DNA of 64,000 bases from Zygnema cylindricum (Eukaryota > Streptophyta > Zygnematophyceae > Zygnematales > Zygnemataceae). This document shows, piece after piece, positions 1 to 11,062 of this stretch (within the stretch, counting starts at the first letter, position 1; the number at the start of each line of letters is the position of its first letter). Made by a program: the position numbers and the translations under genes. The stretch spans positions 1 through 64,000 of the forward strand of contig JBBHKE010000712.1 in NCBI GenBank assembly GCA_037447655.1. Reading direction: 5' to 3'. The notes beneath the pieces were generated by a model. The model did not search any database and was not told the origin of the DNA. It saw only the letters and a program-made list of their open reading frames with translations.

Positions 1-142
1 TACTAGCAGTACACTTCTCCATCGGGTAGTGCCAGCGAGGCAAATATTGCTTACGTTGCTGCTGGGATTCGAACCACGTAAGATCGTGTTCAACCGGCCG
101 GGAATCATGAAAGATTCGAAAAGCACAAAATCTTGACGGCGT
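1..142. other. Unassigned DNA with antisense tRNA B-box-like motif
   Basis: No convincing gene. On the minus strand, positions 65-75 read GGTTCGAATCC, an exact match to the Pol III box B consensus, so this may be the edge of another tRNA-like module or an LTR cut by the window start. No acceptor stem can be seen. A phrase starting CTTCTCCATC at about 15 recurs near 1245 and 1311, so 1-60 and 1180-1340 may derive from one decayed Ser-rich coding repeat. Confidence 0.3.
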
Positions 143-294
143 ATGTACGGACGAACGCAGATTAAAATATCTATCAGAGCTACGCGAATGTACAAATTGT
201 ACGTTCTTGTCATTTTGTTGTACCAACCGTTTCGAAATCCTTTTCAAAACGAAAATTTGTACTTTATCGTTTGCCGTTATGTTTTATATCATAG

Positions 295-760
295 TTCAAA
301 AGTAGGTGAAAGTACACCCATACAATATGCCTATTGTACGCAAAAAATACAATATACCCTTAAGACCTATATTGTATTGGCCGCAAAATGAAATAAAATA
401 GTAACAGGATTGAGTTGCAAATGGATCGATAGAGAATTAAACGTCATGTCTAAATTTGAAAAAAAAAACGGACAAAAAAATCTTTTTCTGTGAGTTTTGA
501 GCGACTTTTTATTTAAACCGTTAGATTCGGACAATCGCTGATCAAATTAGCGAGCGACTTTTTATTTAAACCGTTAGATTCGGACGATCGCTGATCAAAT
601 TAGCGATATAAGAAGATCACATGAAAAGCATATAACACAACTTACGATAGGACTATCGTCAGATTTGGACGATCGGACGGTCGCTGATCAAAGTAGCGAC
701 TTAAGACGATCACATGAAAAGCCCATAACAGAACTTACGATGAAGGCGCCGACAAAAGAC
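295..760 (+). repeat. Repeat R1, copy 1 (inverted relative to 23440-24725)
   Basis: Non-coding repeat whose reverse complement is found again at 23440-24725. It contains a 52-bp tandem duplication (units from about 500 and 552) and a larger repeated phrase with the hairpin TCGCTgatcaaaTAGCGA followed by AGATCACATGAAAAGC (about 584 and 680). The stretch around 355-372 (CCTTAAGACC) is the empty site of the hAT-like element found in copy 2. The class is unknown: no terminal repeats or target duplication were found for R1 itself. Confidence 0.6.
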
Positions 761-1862
761 CTACAATAGAAACACCTACTTTTGCACTATGTTTTATATG
801 CAAAGTCCTTTCCACGAAGGAAAAGTGTCGTCAGAGAGATATCCTCGGGCAAAGATTATTTCGTCACTTTCAAATCCGTCCTGTACGAAGGCACGTGGCC
901 TTTGGCAATTGTGAGGTCGTCATCGCTTGTCCGCCGTGGATGATACCTTTTTGTTTCCAAGTGGACCAATAGACGCGTCCAGTAGGTGGCAAGCCTCCTC
1001 CTAAGGAAAGTTCAGGAGACTCGCCAGATACTGGATAGAAGGGGCGTTTGCGTTGAAAATTCAAAATCGGACAGTGGAAGTTTTCGCCAAAAAATTTGGA
1101 GAATCTTATCGAATCTCCAATAAACATGCTTTAAAAAAATAAGCTAAACCTGTACGAAATGCATTTTTCCAGGTAATGAACCTCACTTTTCGCCTGATGG
1201 AGGTTCACCCTAATTCAGTTTCACTTCTTCTCATAATAGGGTCGCTTCTCCATCAAGCGCCAACAGTAATCGTACGAAAACGTTTACAGGCAGTAATACT
1301 TCGTTCCCTTCTCCATCAGGTCGTCTCAGCAATGGTATTATTAGTGTTGGGTATCGAGGACCATTTGCCGATATTCGATATATATATATCGAATTTCAGG
1401 TACCCGGTAATCGATATATCGCTTCGATATATCGAAAAGCTAAATATCTCGATATATCGCCAATATATCGTATCGTGGATATATGGAGGCTTTTTTAAAC
1501 AAAAAATTATAACTATTTTTGCTACAGCTGCTACACTAGAATCGCTATAAGCGTTAATCACGCTAATGCGACGCCTCAAAATTTTAACCCAAATTCTTAA
1601 ATAGAATGATGAAAAAAACTGTAAAATCCAAATTAGAGTGGCTGATTTCGTTGAAAATCCCCAAATTCCCAATTAGCGTTAATCACACTAATTGTTATTT
1701 AACACTAAATATTTGTTAAAGCTAATAGCGATTCGCGGTATAGTACTAATGATGCTGCAGCTGGTAGTACATATCTGGAAGCATTTCAGTGTCATTATCC
1801 TTTTCACCTTCCTATGGTGGTAGGTATTCTTGCCTGAAAGCATAAAAAGAACATTCTGTAGA
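761..1862. repeat. Gene-free stretch with CGATATATCG palindrome cluster
   Basis: No credible gene. Positions 1366-1485 are packed with the palindrome CGATATATCG and near variants. Around 1529-1740 there is a weakly inverted pair (GAATCGCTATAAGCG near 1530, and CTAATAGCGATTCGCGG near 1715-1735). It resembles the ends of the palindromic MITE at 24907-25128, so this may be a decayed relative. The rest shows nothing recognisable. Confidence 0.35.
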
Positions 1863-2094
1863 TTACTTTTTCACATTATAATTTGGCTTAATTAGTGTGA
1901 CCTTTTCGTATGTGAAATCTCTACGTACTAAATAATTATCATTCCCATACTTAGCTGTAAAGACTCCCTTTCTAGTGAAGGTATCAATCTCTTTGTCATC
2001 TAACACAGACGTAGAGACAAGATTTTTACTAAGCTGAGGAATGTAGAGTACACCTGAGAAGGTGAGTATAGATGTCTTTCCCTCTGAAATTCTA
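1863..2094 (-). pseudogene. Copia protease fragment of element E
   Basis: Minus-strand reading frame with the downstream part of a copia aspartic protease (SEGKTSILTFSGVLYIPQL, then STSVLDD), closely matching the same region of A6. The catalytic DSGA part and everything upstream are missing, because the LTR end is joined directly to this point. Similarity is lost after about 1930. Non-functional. Confidence 0.75.
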
Positions 2095-2343
2095 TGGGCT
2101 CCATTGACCACAGAATTCGCAGATCCAAAATAAGCTAATCTAGATAGTGCCGACTCGAAGTTGATATAAACCCAAATGAATGATCCTTTGACAATCAAAA
2201 CCCCAATACAACTTCACCCCTGTGAAGATAAAACCTTCTGTGTGCTCAGTTTCACCACAGAAGGCAAAACTTGAATATGTGTTTTGGACAATATTCCCCA
2301 CTTTGACTTTCCCACTAAATAAGTGCCACCTTGGCACGCAAAA

Positions 2344-2920
2344 TGATACGCGCGGTCGGCCATTACGAGCGATAAAGATAAATCTGAGCGCCACAGACTT
2401 CTGACTCCGGAGCAGAATAACACAAGGCTCAGGTAGAACAAGTGACCAGGCAGTTTGATCAAAATTTAGAGTGGGTAGAGATAAGACATACACATAATAG
2501 TTTTAGACAGATTTGTATATTCCCATTATAAAGAAGTAGGAATACAATTTGATTGTAAACAAAATGGACAAATTGTCCCTATTAATAAAGTTGGTTGCCT
2601 GTTCTGTCTTTTTCCCTTTTGTGAATGATGCTTGTCTTCATCTAAGCACACGACTAAATAGCCTAGCACTAACACACACACTAAGTGGCGGTCCTATCAT
2701 AATCTGCAACGTGTTAAAAGTCCATCGCACAATAAAACGTGGGGGACACCAGCATGTTCTGACAAAAAAACTGCAGACTGAAAAACTGAAAAAATCCCGC
2801 TACAATTTCCCTCCCGAAAATATCACCTATATTAAGCAAACCGATTCACGTATAAAACACAAACGATATGAAGCAAATCAGTGTGTTGGAGAATCGCTCG
2901 GAATCGCACCAAAACCAACA
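2344..2920 (-). repeat. 3' LTR of D
   Basis: Minus-strand LTR of 577 bp, starting TGTTGG at 2920 and ending GTATCA at 2344. It is preceded on the minus strand by the polypurine tract GAGTGGGAG. The last 20 nt hold an ATG as in the 5' LTR. The TATA-like box of the 5' copy (TATAAATA) is altered here near 2580. Confidence 0.9.
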
Positions 2921-2929
2921 CTCCCACTC

Positions 2930-3343
2930 GATTCTGTGGTGATTTCCGTACTCACAGACTTCTGTTGACCACGAACCTTCGTCGAAATATTACGCGGTCA
3001 CTTTTGGCAAATTCCATAGACGTAATCAAGATTGAACTGTACATTTGGTGAAATCGTATGTGTACGTTCCACAGAATGGTCCGTACAAGACTGTTTTAGA
3101 AAGATAAAAATGAACAAATGTTGCTCCACTGGCGTACCACATAATCATACAGGACTGTGTACCTCTTAATCGTACATCTGTCAGTTTTAGATCAAAAATT
3201 CTGAGTGACCAAAGGCGGCTCACTCCAACGTATACATGTTCATGAACCGTAGAGGTTCGGAACCCCAAGCACCACTAACATTTTCTCGAACCTGTTTGAT
3301 TTTTCCGAAGGGCCAAGGTTGGGAATAGTACTCCGAGAGTATA
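2930..3343 (-). other. 3' untranslated interior of element D
   Basis: About 410 nt between the end of the RNase H frame and the polypurine tract. There is no coding signal on the element strand. It contains several GTACGG/GTACG words like those in the hairpins of the other LTR families, but no clear hairpin. Confidence 0.5.
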
Positions 3344-4940
3344 TTACTCAGATTTTTCCACTACGTCACTCATCTTTCGTTTCTTGATTTCGTGAGTGAT
3401 AGTGCTCTCCTTAGGTTCCTCCTCTTTAGCTTTTTCTGTACCACTTTTTGTACCTGCAAGAAAATTAGTTAGACTTGCCTTCCTTGTGCAAAGACTTAGC
3501 TTATCTCTTCCTACAGCCTTAGTTAGCATATCAGTTGCATTCTCTTTATCAAGAGTGTAGACAAACTCCACAGCTTCCGCTGCTATTTCATTTCTAACAA
3601 AGTGATATCTCATAGAAATGTGTTTGGACTTAGGATGATTTATAGGATTCTTAATCAATGCCAAGCAGCTCTGGCTGTTTGTGAAAATTTTAGTCCCTTC
3701 AGATTGCAAAAATCCTATCTCATTTAGAAATGCTCTTAGCCACAGAACTTCTTTTAGAGTTGCGGCTGCGGCCATGTATTCCGCCTCCATGGTGGAGAGT
3801 GCCACTGTTTTATGGAGCTTGCTCGCCCATTTCACGCTTCTATTTCCAATCTTACACAAGTAACCAGTTGTGGACTTCCTTGTGGTAAGGTCACCTCCCC
3901 AATCGACGACGCTATAGGCATGGATCTTAACGCTTTCCTGTGCTCCTCCCAATGTCAATGTGTAGTTTATTGTTTCTTTCAAGTACTTCCACACCCTTTT
4001 AACTGCCATCTAATGTTGCTTGCTTGGCATGTGCCAGAATCGGCTTAGGATGCTGCCGGCGGTGGCGAAGTTGGGACGCGTACAATTCATCGCATAGATG
4101 AGGGCTCCCACTGCTTCGCGGTAGGGGGCTTCCACTTGTTCTCTTTCCCCCTCTTCGAATTCCTCAACCAGCTTTTCTCCAAGTTCCAAAGGAGTGCCGA
4201 CTCCCCTTGCATCTTCCAAGTTAAATCTGGTGAGTAACTCACCAATATATTTTCTTTGAGTTAGATGGATTTTTCTGTTGACTCTATCTCTGATGACTTT
4301 TATGCCTAGAACATATTTGAGTTCTCCTAGATCGTTCATCTCGAATTGACTCCTTAACATGTCTTTTACTTTGGTTATATCCTGTTTTGTTTTGCCTATG
4401 ATAATTAAATCATCTACATAGATAACAATGATAATGTTCATTTCAGCATTGTAATAAAGATAATGATCTGACTCTATTTTTAAAAACCCTTGACTTTGCA
4501 GGTACTCATCAATCTTGATGTTCCAAAATCGCAGAGATTGCTTTAGTCCGTACAGTGCCTTGGACAGTTTACAAACTTTGTTCGGGTTCATGGGGTCTTC
4601 GAACCCTTCGGGCTGCTCCATGTACAGTTCCTCCTCCTGTTTGCCATGAAGGAATGTCATCTTCACATCCATCTGCTCAATTTCCAAGTCGAGGATGGCG
4701 GCCAGAGCAAGTAAGGTGCGCATGGAATTATACCTTACAACTGGAGCGAATGTTTCTTTATAATCAATGCATTCCTTTTGAGTGTAACCCTCGGCTACTA
4801 GTCTTGCCTTGTAGCGATCGATGGTTCTATCTGCATTTCTTTTGATTTGAAAGGTCCACTTGCTGCCAATGGGTTTTCTTCCATGTGGCAAGTCTTCTAA
4901 TGTCTATGTTTTGTTTTGCAGAATGGACGACATTTCCTCA
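3344..4940 (-). pseudogene. D reverse transcriptase and RNase H, degraded
   Basis: Minus-strand frame encoding the RT (KPIGSKWTFQIK, FAPVVRY, MDVKMTFLHGKQEEELYMEQ, YGLKQ, and the catalytic YVDD in IIVIYVDDLIIIG), then the RNase H (STTGYLCKIGN, STMEAEYMAAA, ATDMLTKAV). One TAG at about 4007-4009 separates RT from RNase H, and another stop lies upstream near 4906. The first RNase H aspartate region reads AYSVVDWGGD and looks altered. A lysine- and glutamate-rich tail follows RNase H. RT copies the RNA and RNase H removes it, but this copy cannot make a full polyprotein. Confidence 0.88.
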
Positions 4941-4954
4941 TTAACTGCGGCCTT

Positions 4955-6137
4955 TCACTTTTCCCCATCCTCACCGTTCAGTGCTTGGTGAAGAATTAAA
5001 GGCTCTTCGACTTGAGCCATCTCGGCGAACTTTTTCCTTGGGGCGTTCGTGGTATCATACCACTCTCCGAACTTTGTTGGAGGTTTTCTGGCCTTGCTAC
5101 TATCAGCTCTTCTTGTGGGCACTGAGGTAGGGTTTTCCACTACGGTTTTTTTCTTAGTTTCTTTTCCTTTTGTTGCAGTCACTTTGTCCATTTCCTCAGT
5201 TGCGGCAACTTTTTTCTCATTAATTTGACTCTTGCTGTTTGGTTCTTGTGCAGGCGGTGAATCTTCAATTTCAGTTTCAAGAGCGTTGGATTAACCAAGG
5301 GATTCGTTTGATGTAGTCGCCTCCTCTTCGGCGGACTCGTCGTCGCTTGGTGATTAGTGGTCAAACGAAGGGGAGTAATTTTCCCCTTTGTTTCTCCCAC
5401 TATTGCCATGCAACTTGTTTCTTGCAAGTGTTTCTCTCTCTGCAAATTTCACATTTATGCTTATCATAGTGGTCCGAGATTCAGTGTTGAAGATTTTGTA
5501 AGCTTTTCTGCTTTTTTCGTAGCTTACAAATATTCCTTCTTTTGCTTTTGGGGCCAATTTTCCTCCTTTTTTTGCATGGTCATGAACGTATGCTCGACTT
5601 CCAAACACTTTCAGGTGAGAAATGGTTGGTCTGAATCCATGCCATTTCTCAAACGGAGTTGCATTCTTTAACGCAGATGTTGGACACCTATTGCGCAGGT
5701 ACACTGCTCTACACATGGCTTCTCCCCAAAATTTAGAGCCAATTTGATGGGTAGCCATCATGTTGAGTGACATTTCGTTGAGTGTGCGGTTCATCCGCTC
5801 GGTAACACCATTTTGCTGAGGCGTACCTGGAGCTGTCAGCTGATATTCGTTTCCTTCAGAGGTAAGTAAGCTCTTAAATTCCTAGGATAAGTACTCTCCC
5901 CTATTGTCGCTTCTCAGGCCAATGATAGACTTTCTATGTTTCTTTTCGGCCATAGCCTTGTATTGCTTGAAACATTGAAATATCCCACTTTTCTGCTTGA
6001 TTAGGTAGATGTGAGTCATTTTTGAGTAATTGTCTATCAAAGTAACGACGAATCTTTTTCCACTCCAGGATTTGACCTTCGTCGGTCCCCACACATCTGA
6101 GTGGACAAGCTCGAGCGGCTGAGTAGCTCTTCTTCAA
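4955..6137 (-). pseudogene. D integrase, degraded
   Basis: Minus-strand fragments of the copia integrase core and C-terminal part: MWGPTKVKSWSGKRFVVTLI with YSKMTHIYLIKQK, then LRSDNRGEYLS around the second catalytic Asp, then MNRTLNEM, KFWGEAM, NRCPTSAL and ISHLKVFG. Frame changes lie near 5880 and 5360, and the C-terminal linker is split into two further frames. The third catalytic residue region (around 5800-5880) is disrupted. The motif order and spacing leave little doubt about identity. Confidence 0.85.
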
Positions 6138-6861
6138 CCGTCTTTGTGTAAGGGAAGGCGATGCGATTTACCCAATTTGCAGCTACGACATGGATCTGGT
6201 GAGTCGATCACGTTGATGAGTCCTAGTCCGTGAACAAGCTGTCCTTTGACTAATTTCCTCATACCGTTTGTATGCAAATGTCCTAGTCTGCGATGCCACA
6301 TCATTTGATTGTAGCTAGGCGTTTTGGAATCTTGTTCATGCTTGATTCGCATTTTAGACTTCTCGACTGACATTTCCGGTTTCTCTCCATTCGTAGATCG
6401 TACATTAGGTGGATTCTCCTCACTTGAGTTTGGGATAACTGCGCTTGCGACAAGTGCGAGACCTCTGGGTTTTGTACTGCACTTCAAACGGTAGGTTCTG
6501 TCTACCATTCGTTCGCCGGTAGGTTCTGTCTACCATTCGTTCGCCTTCTGCAATAGTGACACCATCTCGCATGAGTTTGTTTTTTTCATGCTTCTGCCAA
6601 ACTGGTGTGATGCCATAGTTCTCAGCTTGAGGAATAAAGTATAGATTTCTTTTGAAAGAGGGAACATAGAGCACGCTCTTGATGGTACGTGATTGGATTC
6701 GACCGTCAACTAACCCCTCTGCTTCGATGTCTCTTTTTCCAATGGCATGTGCGCTGTGGTTGTCTCCCATGAAGATCCGCGGTGGAGTGATTTCGCGAAA
6801 GTTGAAAAACCACTCTCTTCTGAAACACATGTGCTCAGACGCACCAATGTCCACCATCTAG
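6134..6861 (-). pseudogene. D protease and GAG-pre-integrase domain, degraded
   Basis: The minus-strand frame begins with the aspartic protease site VDIGASEHMC (the family motif is D[ST]GA, so the second residue is changed), followed by the body (GDNHSAHAIGKRDIEAEG, VLYVPSFKRNL). The next frame has the zinc-binding pre-integrase motif MMWHRRLGHLHTNGMRKL with CRSCKLGKSHRLP. A 28-bp local duplication near 6485-6545 (TCTACCATTCGTTCGCC repeated) breaks the frame between them. Confidence 0.85.
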
Positions 6862-6919
6862 TGGTCGTTGCTGGTTGCGATAAAGGACTCCATCATTGCT
6901 TCTGAGGTGACGATCTCCT

Positions 6920-7756
6920 TCCCCTTTCCCTTCCCCTTTTTCAATTTTGTCTTGTCTAGTTTCCCATGTAATTTGTCATATGAGTATTTTGGCAGACCGA
7001 GATGAAATGACCCCCCTTATCGCAATAAAAACATTTTCTGTCTATTTTTTTGTCACGATTTTGATCCTTCTTCTCCTTGTTTCCATTTTTGCCTGCAGCA
7101 TACGCGGATCTTTCGGCAATCGACTCACGGCTCATCATAATTTTGGTGTTCAACTCGTCCTTAAGGAGCGCTTCAACGATTTCATTCCACTTCCATGAGT
7201 TTACATCTTTCAGATCCAGCCAGGTAAGAATTAGTTTGTATTCCACTAGGAGGGAAAGCATGAGGAGAGTGGTTTTTGTGTCATTAGGGAGGGTTAAGCC
7301 GACAGCGTCAGCTTTGGCCTGCAAGTTGGCATAATAGGAGGTATAAGCCTCTATAGAAATTCCATCTTGATAAATGGTAGTCTTCAGCGTCTTCCCCAAA
7401 TTGATGCGTGTTATCATCCTTGAGAGTTTGTGTGTAGTCTCAAGAGATGTTTAGATTTCGGCTGACGTCTTGAGTCTCGTGACGTTTCTCAATTGGTTAT
7501 CCGCCAATCACCTTATCAGAATGTTCTTGCCACGGATTTCTCTCACGTCCCAGTCACTGATTTTCTTTTTCTTTGCATCTGTTGGGTTTGCAGCATCTGC
7601 AGCAGTGGGATGTGTTTCAGCTCCGAGTACGATTGCAAGACAGTTTCTCTCCTCTAGAGCGACTTCTGCCCTACACCTCCATAACTGATAGTTGGCGCCT
7701 TCGAACTTGTCTAGTGAGCCAGGTGGGCCCGTAACCTGATACGCAGGGTCGGCCAT
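6920..7756 (-). pseudogene. D gag with CCHC zinc knuckle, degraded
   Basis: The gag start ATG is at 7756-7754, 20 nt before the LTR end, and reads MADPAYQVTGPPGSLDKFEG across the primer site. The N-terminal part runs to about 7508, then a frame change leads to the C-terminal gag at 7417-6956 with the zinc knuckle CFYCDKGGHFISVC. Gag forms the particle and the knuckle binds RNA. Frameshifts make it non-functional. Confidence 0.85.
7722..7736 (-). promoter_or_regulatory. Primer-binding site of D (half initiator tRNA-Met)
   Basis: On the minus strand the 15 nt directly after the LTR end read GGTTACGGGCCCACC. This is one base from GGTTATGGGCCCACC, the complement of the anticodon arm of plant initiator tRNA-Met (GGTGGGCCCATAACC). 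It is the internal-tRNA priming type known from Drosophila copia, not the usual 3'-end type (TGGTATCAGAGC). Confidence 0.85.
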
Positions 7757-8314
7757 TACGAGCGACAAAGATAAATCTGAGCGCCACAGACTTACGACTC
7801 CGGAGCAGAATAACACAAGGCTCAGATAGAACAAGTGACCAAGCAGTTTGAGAAAAATTTAGAGTGGGTAGAGATAAGACAGACACAGAATAGTTTTAGG
7901 CAGATTTGTATATTCCCATTATAAAGAAGTAGGAATACAATTTGATTGTAAACAAAATGGACAGATTGTCCTTATTTATAAAGTTGGCTGCCTAATCTGT
8001 TTTTTTTCCTTCTGTGAATGATGTTTGTCTTTTTCTAAGCACACGACTAAATAGCCCAGCACTAACACACACACTAAGTGGCGGTCCTATCATAATCTGC
8101 CACGTGTTAAAAGTCCACCGCTCAATAAAACGTGGAGGACACCTGCATGTTCTGACAAAAAAACCGCAGACATAAAAACTGACAAAACCCCGCTACAATT
8201 TCCCACCCGAAAATATCTCCTATACTAAGCAAACCGATTCACGTATAAAACACAAACGATACGAAGCAAATCGGTGTATCGGAGAATGGCCCGGAATCGC
8301 ACCAAAAACCAACA
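7737..8314 (-). repeat. 5' LTR of D
   Basis: Minus-strand LTR of 578 bp, TGTTGG to GTATCA. A TATA-like box (TATAAATA, minus strand, at 7973-7980) is the likely promoter core. The terminal 20 nt contain the gag start codon. No tRNA-like module and no AGGG hairpin row were seen, unlike the other families here. Confidence 0.9.
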
Positions 8315-8884
8315 CAAAAACCTCTGACCGACTACACCCTTATGTAGCATAGACTCCCGTGAGTCTGCAGGAAAAAGAATCACTGAATTTGCTCAACCGA
8401 GCATTAAGTTATGGCTGGTCAAATATGACCTTTATACTTACAAGCTCTCTTAGAGAGAGGTACCTAAATATCACTAAGTCTTGGTCTGCCTAATCACAAC
8501 TACCTACTACTAAACCCTAGTCCAATAGGAGCACTATATAGTACAAGAAGGTACAATGGGCGATGTACTTATTGTACGGCCATTGTACGACATGGTCTAC
8601 AAGGTGACATCTGCCAAATCGGGAGCCATGGTTCCTCCTCCCATCTTCTCTGATATCAAATAATGTGGCGCCACGTGGCACCGCGTGAGGCTATCCCCAA
8701 AGGCCGCCGAAAGCTTATTGTGGGTGGCGGCTGTAATGGTGTCGTCCGATCTGTTGTATTTATACGGCTTCGATTCGCTTCCATGCAAAAATTGATTAAT
8801 GCGCGTTTTCGTTAGTCTGTTGCAAATTAGTCCTTTAGATTAATAGATATATATGCGTGAAACATATCATGTGTATCGTTTCGC

Positions 8885-8953
8885 TAGTGCCTTAATGGAT
8901 AAGGCGTAGGTCTACATAGTATTCAGACCCTTTAAATCTGGCCAGAGGCACTA
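8885..8953 (+). ncRNA. tRNA-like module antisense in E LTR
   Basis: 69 nt on the plus strand, antisense to the LTR. A perfect 7-bp acceptor-like pairing (TAGTGCC at 8885-8891 with GGCACTA at 8947-8953) encloses a D-arm-like CTTAATGGATAAGGCG, typical of tRNA box A, and a short stem CAGA/TCTG where the T arm would be. Box B (CTTTAAATCTG) is degraded. It is probably a tRNA-derived relic rather than a working tRNA, as no normal anticodon arm is obvious. Confidence 0.6.
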
Positions 8954-9126
8954 TTTTGCTAAAACTAGAAAAATACCTTATAATTCAATCTGCCTCCTTC
9001 TAAATGACGCAGCAGCCATGACCTGCCTTTGGTCCTCTCTTTCTCTCTCTTTACATTCTAACTAAAATATAGAAGTGAACTATTAATTACCTTTTTTCAA
9101 CACTCTATTTATTTTTCCAATACAGA

Positions 9127-9391
9127 AATAGAAAATACATAAATTTCAACATATTTGGGACCCACGACTCAGTGGCATTCTCCGCCAGTGTAAAAAGACG
9201 AAAGATGTCCAATATTTTATAAAAAAGAGGGAGAAGGTATTAAAGCGCATTCGGAATTCCAAGAGGGAGGAGTTCAAAATCCGCCTCAGAGATATTGTTA
9301 GGGTTCTTGAACCTAATCCGGCATCGCAACCGAGGGGAGGAAGGGGTCCTCCACCAATCGGAAGGAGCGAATATCTGGATGGAATGAAATG
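9127..9391 (+). pseudogene. Short open frame of unknown origin
   Basis: Open plus-strand frame without a start codon. It includes QCKKTKDVQYFIKKREK and ends in SEYLDGMK before a stop at 9389-9391. The basic composition (many K and R, then a PRGGRG stretch) looks protein-like and could be the last exon of a transposase or host gene. I do not recognise it, and the E LTR ends 25 bp upstream. Confidence 0.25.
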
Positions 9392-10752
9392 AGGTTCCAT
9401 CTTGAGATGAAGTCAATAAGAGTCGGTTATCTGAGGACGGAAAGGATGGTAGAAGGGAGAGAAGGGTTTGATGCGGGTGGGCTGGATCGCGGATCGCAGG
9501 ATCGAACTGGAGGAAGGATCAGAAATCCGGAAATGATGACGCGGAACTCGCTTCAAAGAGTCAGGGAAGAGCGAAGGTCAAATGGCAAATGGTCAGGCAA
9601 TGGATCAAATCATAAAAGAGCAAATCAGGATTTTCCAGAAGGCATCAATCGGAAGAATCAAAACGAGATCCGTGAATCTTTAAATCAAATCTGGCGCATC
9701 AGTTTGCAAGATCAAGCGCTGGGCAAATCAAAGAACTTTCGTCAAAAATCGTCAGATCAGACAGCGGTCGAAATCAATCAAAATCGTTCAAGGAATCAAA
9801 ATGATCAGGGGAAAAATCTAAGAAGGGGAAAATTAGGAGAGGGAAAGGCGGTAGGGTGGAGGGGAGGGAACTTGGGACATATGGGAAGATTAGGGGAAAT
9901 GGAAGGAAGGAGGGAAAATTGGATGGAGGAATTAAGAAAGGGAGGGGACGGCAGGTAGAAGAGCAGAAATGGATGGCGGGCTGGCGGGGACACGTCATTG
10001 CGCATGTCGGGATCATCATGCGCCGCCAGCTTCGATTTGCTCGGCGGTCGCCGTATATCTTTGTCGATTCATCACCTTCGCCATTTGGCTTCCGATTTGT
10101 CGTCGTCACCATATCACTGCCAGTTCATCACCGTCGCCACTTCGCTGTTGGTTTGTCGCCGTCGCCACTTCCCTGTCGGCTCGTCGCCACATGGACATTG
10201 AGGCGCGGTGAGAGGGATGAAAGGAGTAAATGAAATAAATGGTGTAGGGAGAGAGAGCAACAATGAGGAAAAAAAGAGGAATAAAATGACTTTAGTATCC
10301 ACATTCTTAGAATTCATATAACTTGATAATTTTAGTAAACTTCATACCGTATATTATAATTTAGTAAATATGGAGAAAGAGGGTAAAATTTTGTAGATCA
10401 CGTAGCTAGTTTGTACAGGATAGAGAATTATAGATATGGTAGAGTGTTCCCACAAACTTTATTGTGACTACCACCTTTGTACCACATTTGTGGTCGTGAA
10501 ATAATAAAAACACCTTTTTGTTGCATTCCATTCGATGCTTTGAAGATTGATTTGCTTTGTGAATGACCTTCAAAATAGAGGGAGTGAGAGGTTAAAAAAC
10601 ATGTAATTACACTCTATTTTCAATGAAATTGTTTTGTTTTTTGGGTTTTCAAAAATATTGCAAATATTGAATCTCTCGAATATTCAAAACATTATGTTCA
10701 CACATCATGCGGTATTTTTTTAATATTCATAAATTATATTATCATGTTTTGA
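9392..10752. other. Gene-free stretch, purine-rich then AT-rich
   Basis: Positions 9400-9960 are strongly purine-rich on the plus strand (GGAAGG, GGGAAA words), which keeps several frames open with low-complexity Arg/Gly or Pro/Ser translations that I do not accept as genes. Positions 10050-10200 have short GTCGCCG-type repeats. Positions 10260-10750 are AT-rich. No mobile-element ends were recognised. Confidence 0.4.
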
Positions 10753-11062
10753 ATGCACCGGAATTTGCGTGGAAATGACAAAACTCGAGATATTTCGGCC
10801 CAAAAATTCCTCGAGTTACTAATCGACACCGTTTGACGACCCACATGGCAAGATCTTGCACTTATGCAAAGGGATTTCTCGGACCATGCATACTTTACCA
10901 ATTCATTCTTTTTGGCAATATTAGAAGAATGTCGTCCGGAGTGGCAAACTTTGGCGGAAGCGGTGCATCGAATGGACGAGAAAAAGGACGAAAGGTCCCC
11001 TATTGCCGACATTCCAATTTCAACAGAGATCAAAAATGAACTCCGCGCGTTAAGAGTCGGAG

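Larger units (their letters stand above)
2344..8314 (-). mobile_element. Complete copia retrotransposon D (decayed coding region)
   Basis: Minus-strand element of 5971 bp with two near-identical LTRs (7737-8314 and 2344-2920), both starting TGTTGG and ending in CA. The 5-bp duplication is CAAAA (2339-2343 and 8315-8319). The primer site is at 7722-7736 and the polypurine tract GAGTGGGAG at 2921-2929. The coding order is gag, protease, integrase, RT, RNase H, which defines Ty1/copia. Its LTRs are about half the length of those of family A, lack the antisense tRNA-like module, and the proteins differ throughout, so it is a separate lineage. Confidence 0.93.
1863..9102 (-). mobile_element. Copia remnant E, split by element D
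   Basis: Minus-strand element. Its LTR begins at 9102 (TGTTGAAAA on the minus strand), runs to 8315, is interrupted by D, and resumes from 2343 to 2095. The D target duplication CAAAA (2339-2343 and 8315-8319) joins the halves exactly. The LTR end is ATGGAGCCCATAGAATTTCA followed directly by protease-region sequence, so the primer site and gag are deleted. The first half of the LTR resembles the C solo LTRs and the second half resembles the B LTRs, suggesting a hybrid. No 3' LTR was found. Confidence 0.8.

Noticed and set aside
870-1127. Minus-strand 85-codon frame
   Set aside because: No homology recognised, no context and ordinary composition. It is too short to support.
2549-2968. Plus-strand 139-codon frame
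   Set aside because: It lies inside the D 3' LTR, antisense, and is not kept open in the 5' LTR copy at 7940-8314.
9389-10233. Several long open frames on both strands rich in Arg/Gly or Pro/Ser
   Set aside because: They overlap one another on opposite strands in a purine-rich stretch and show no domain. Base composition alone keeps them open.
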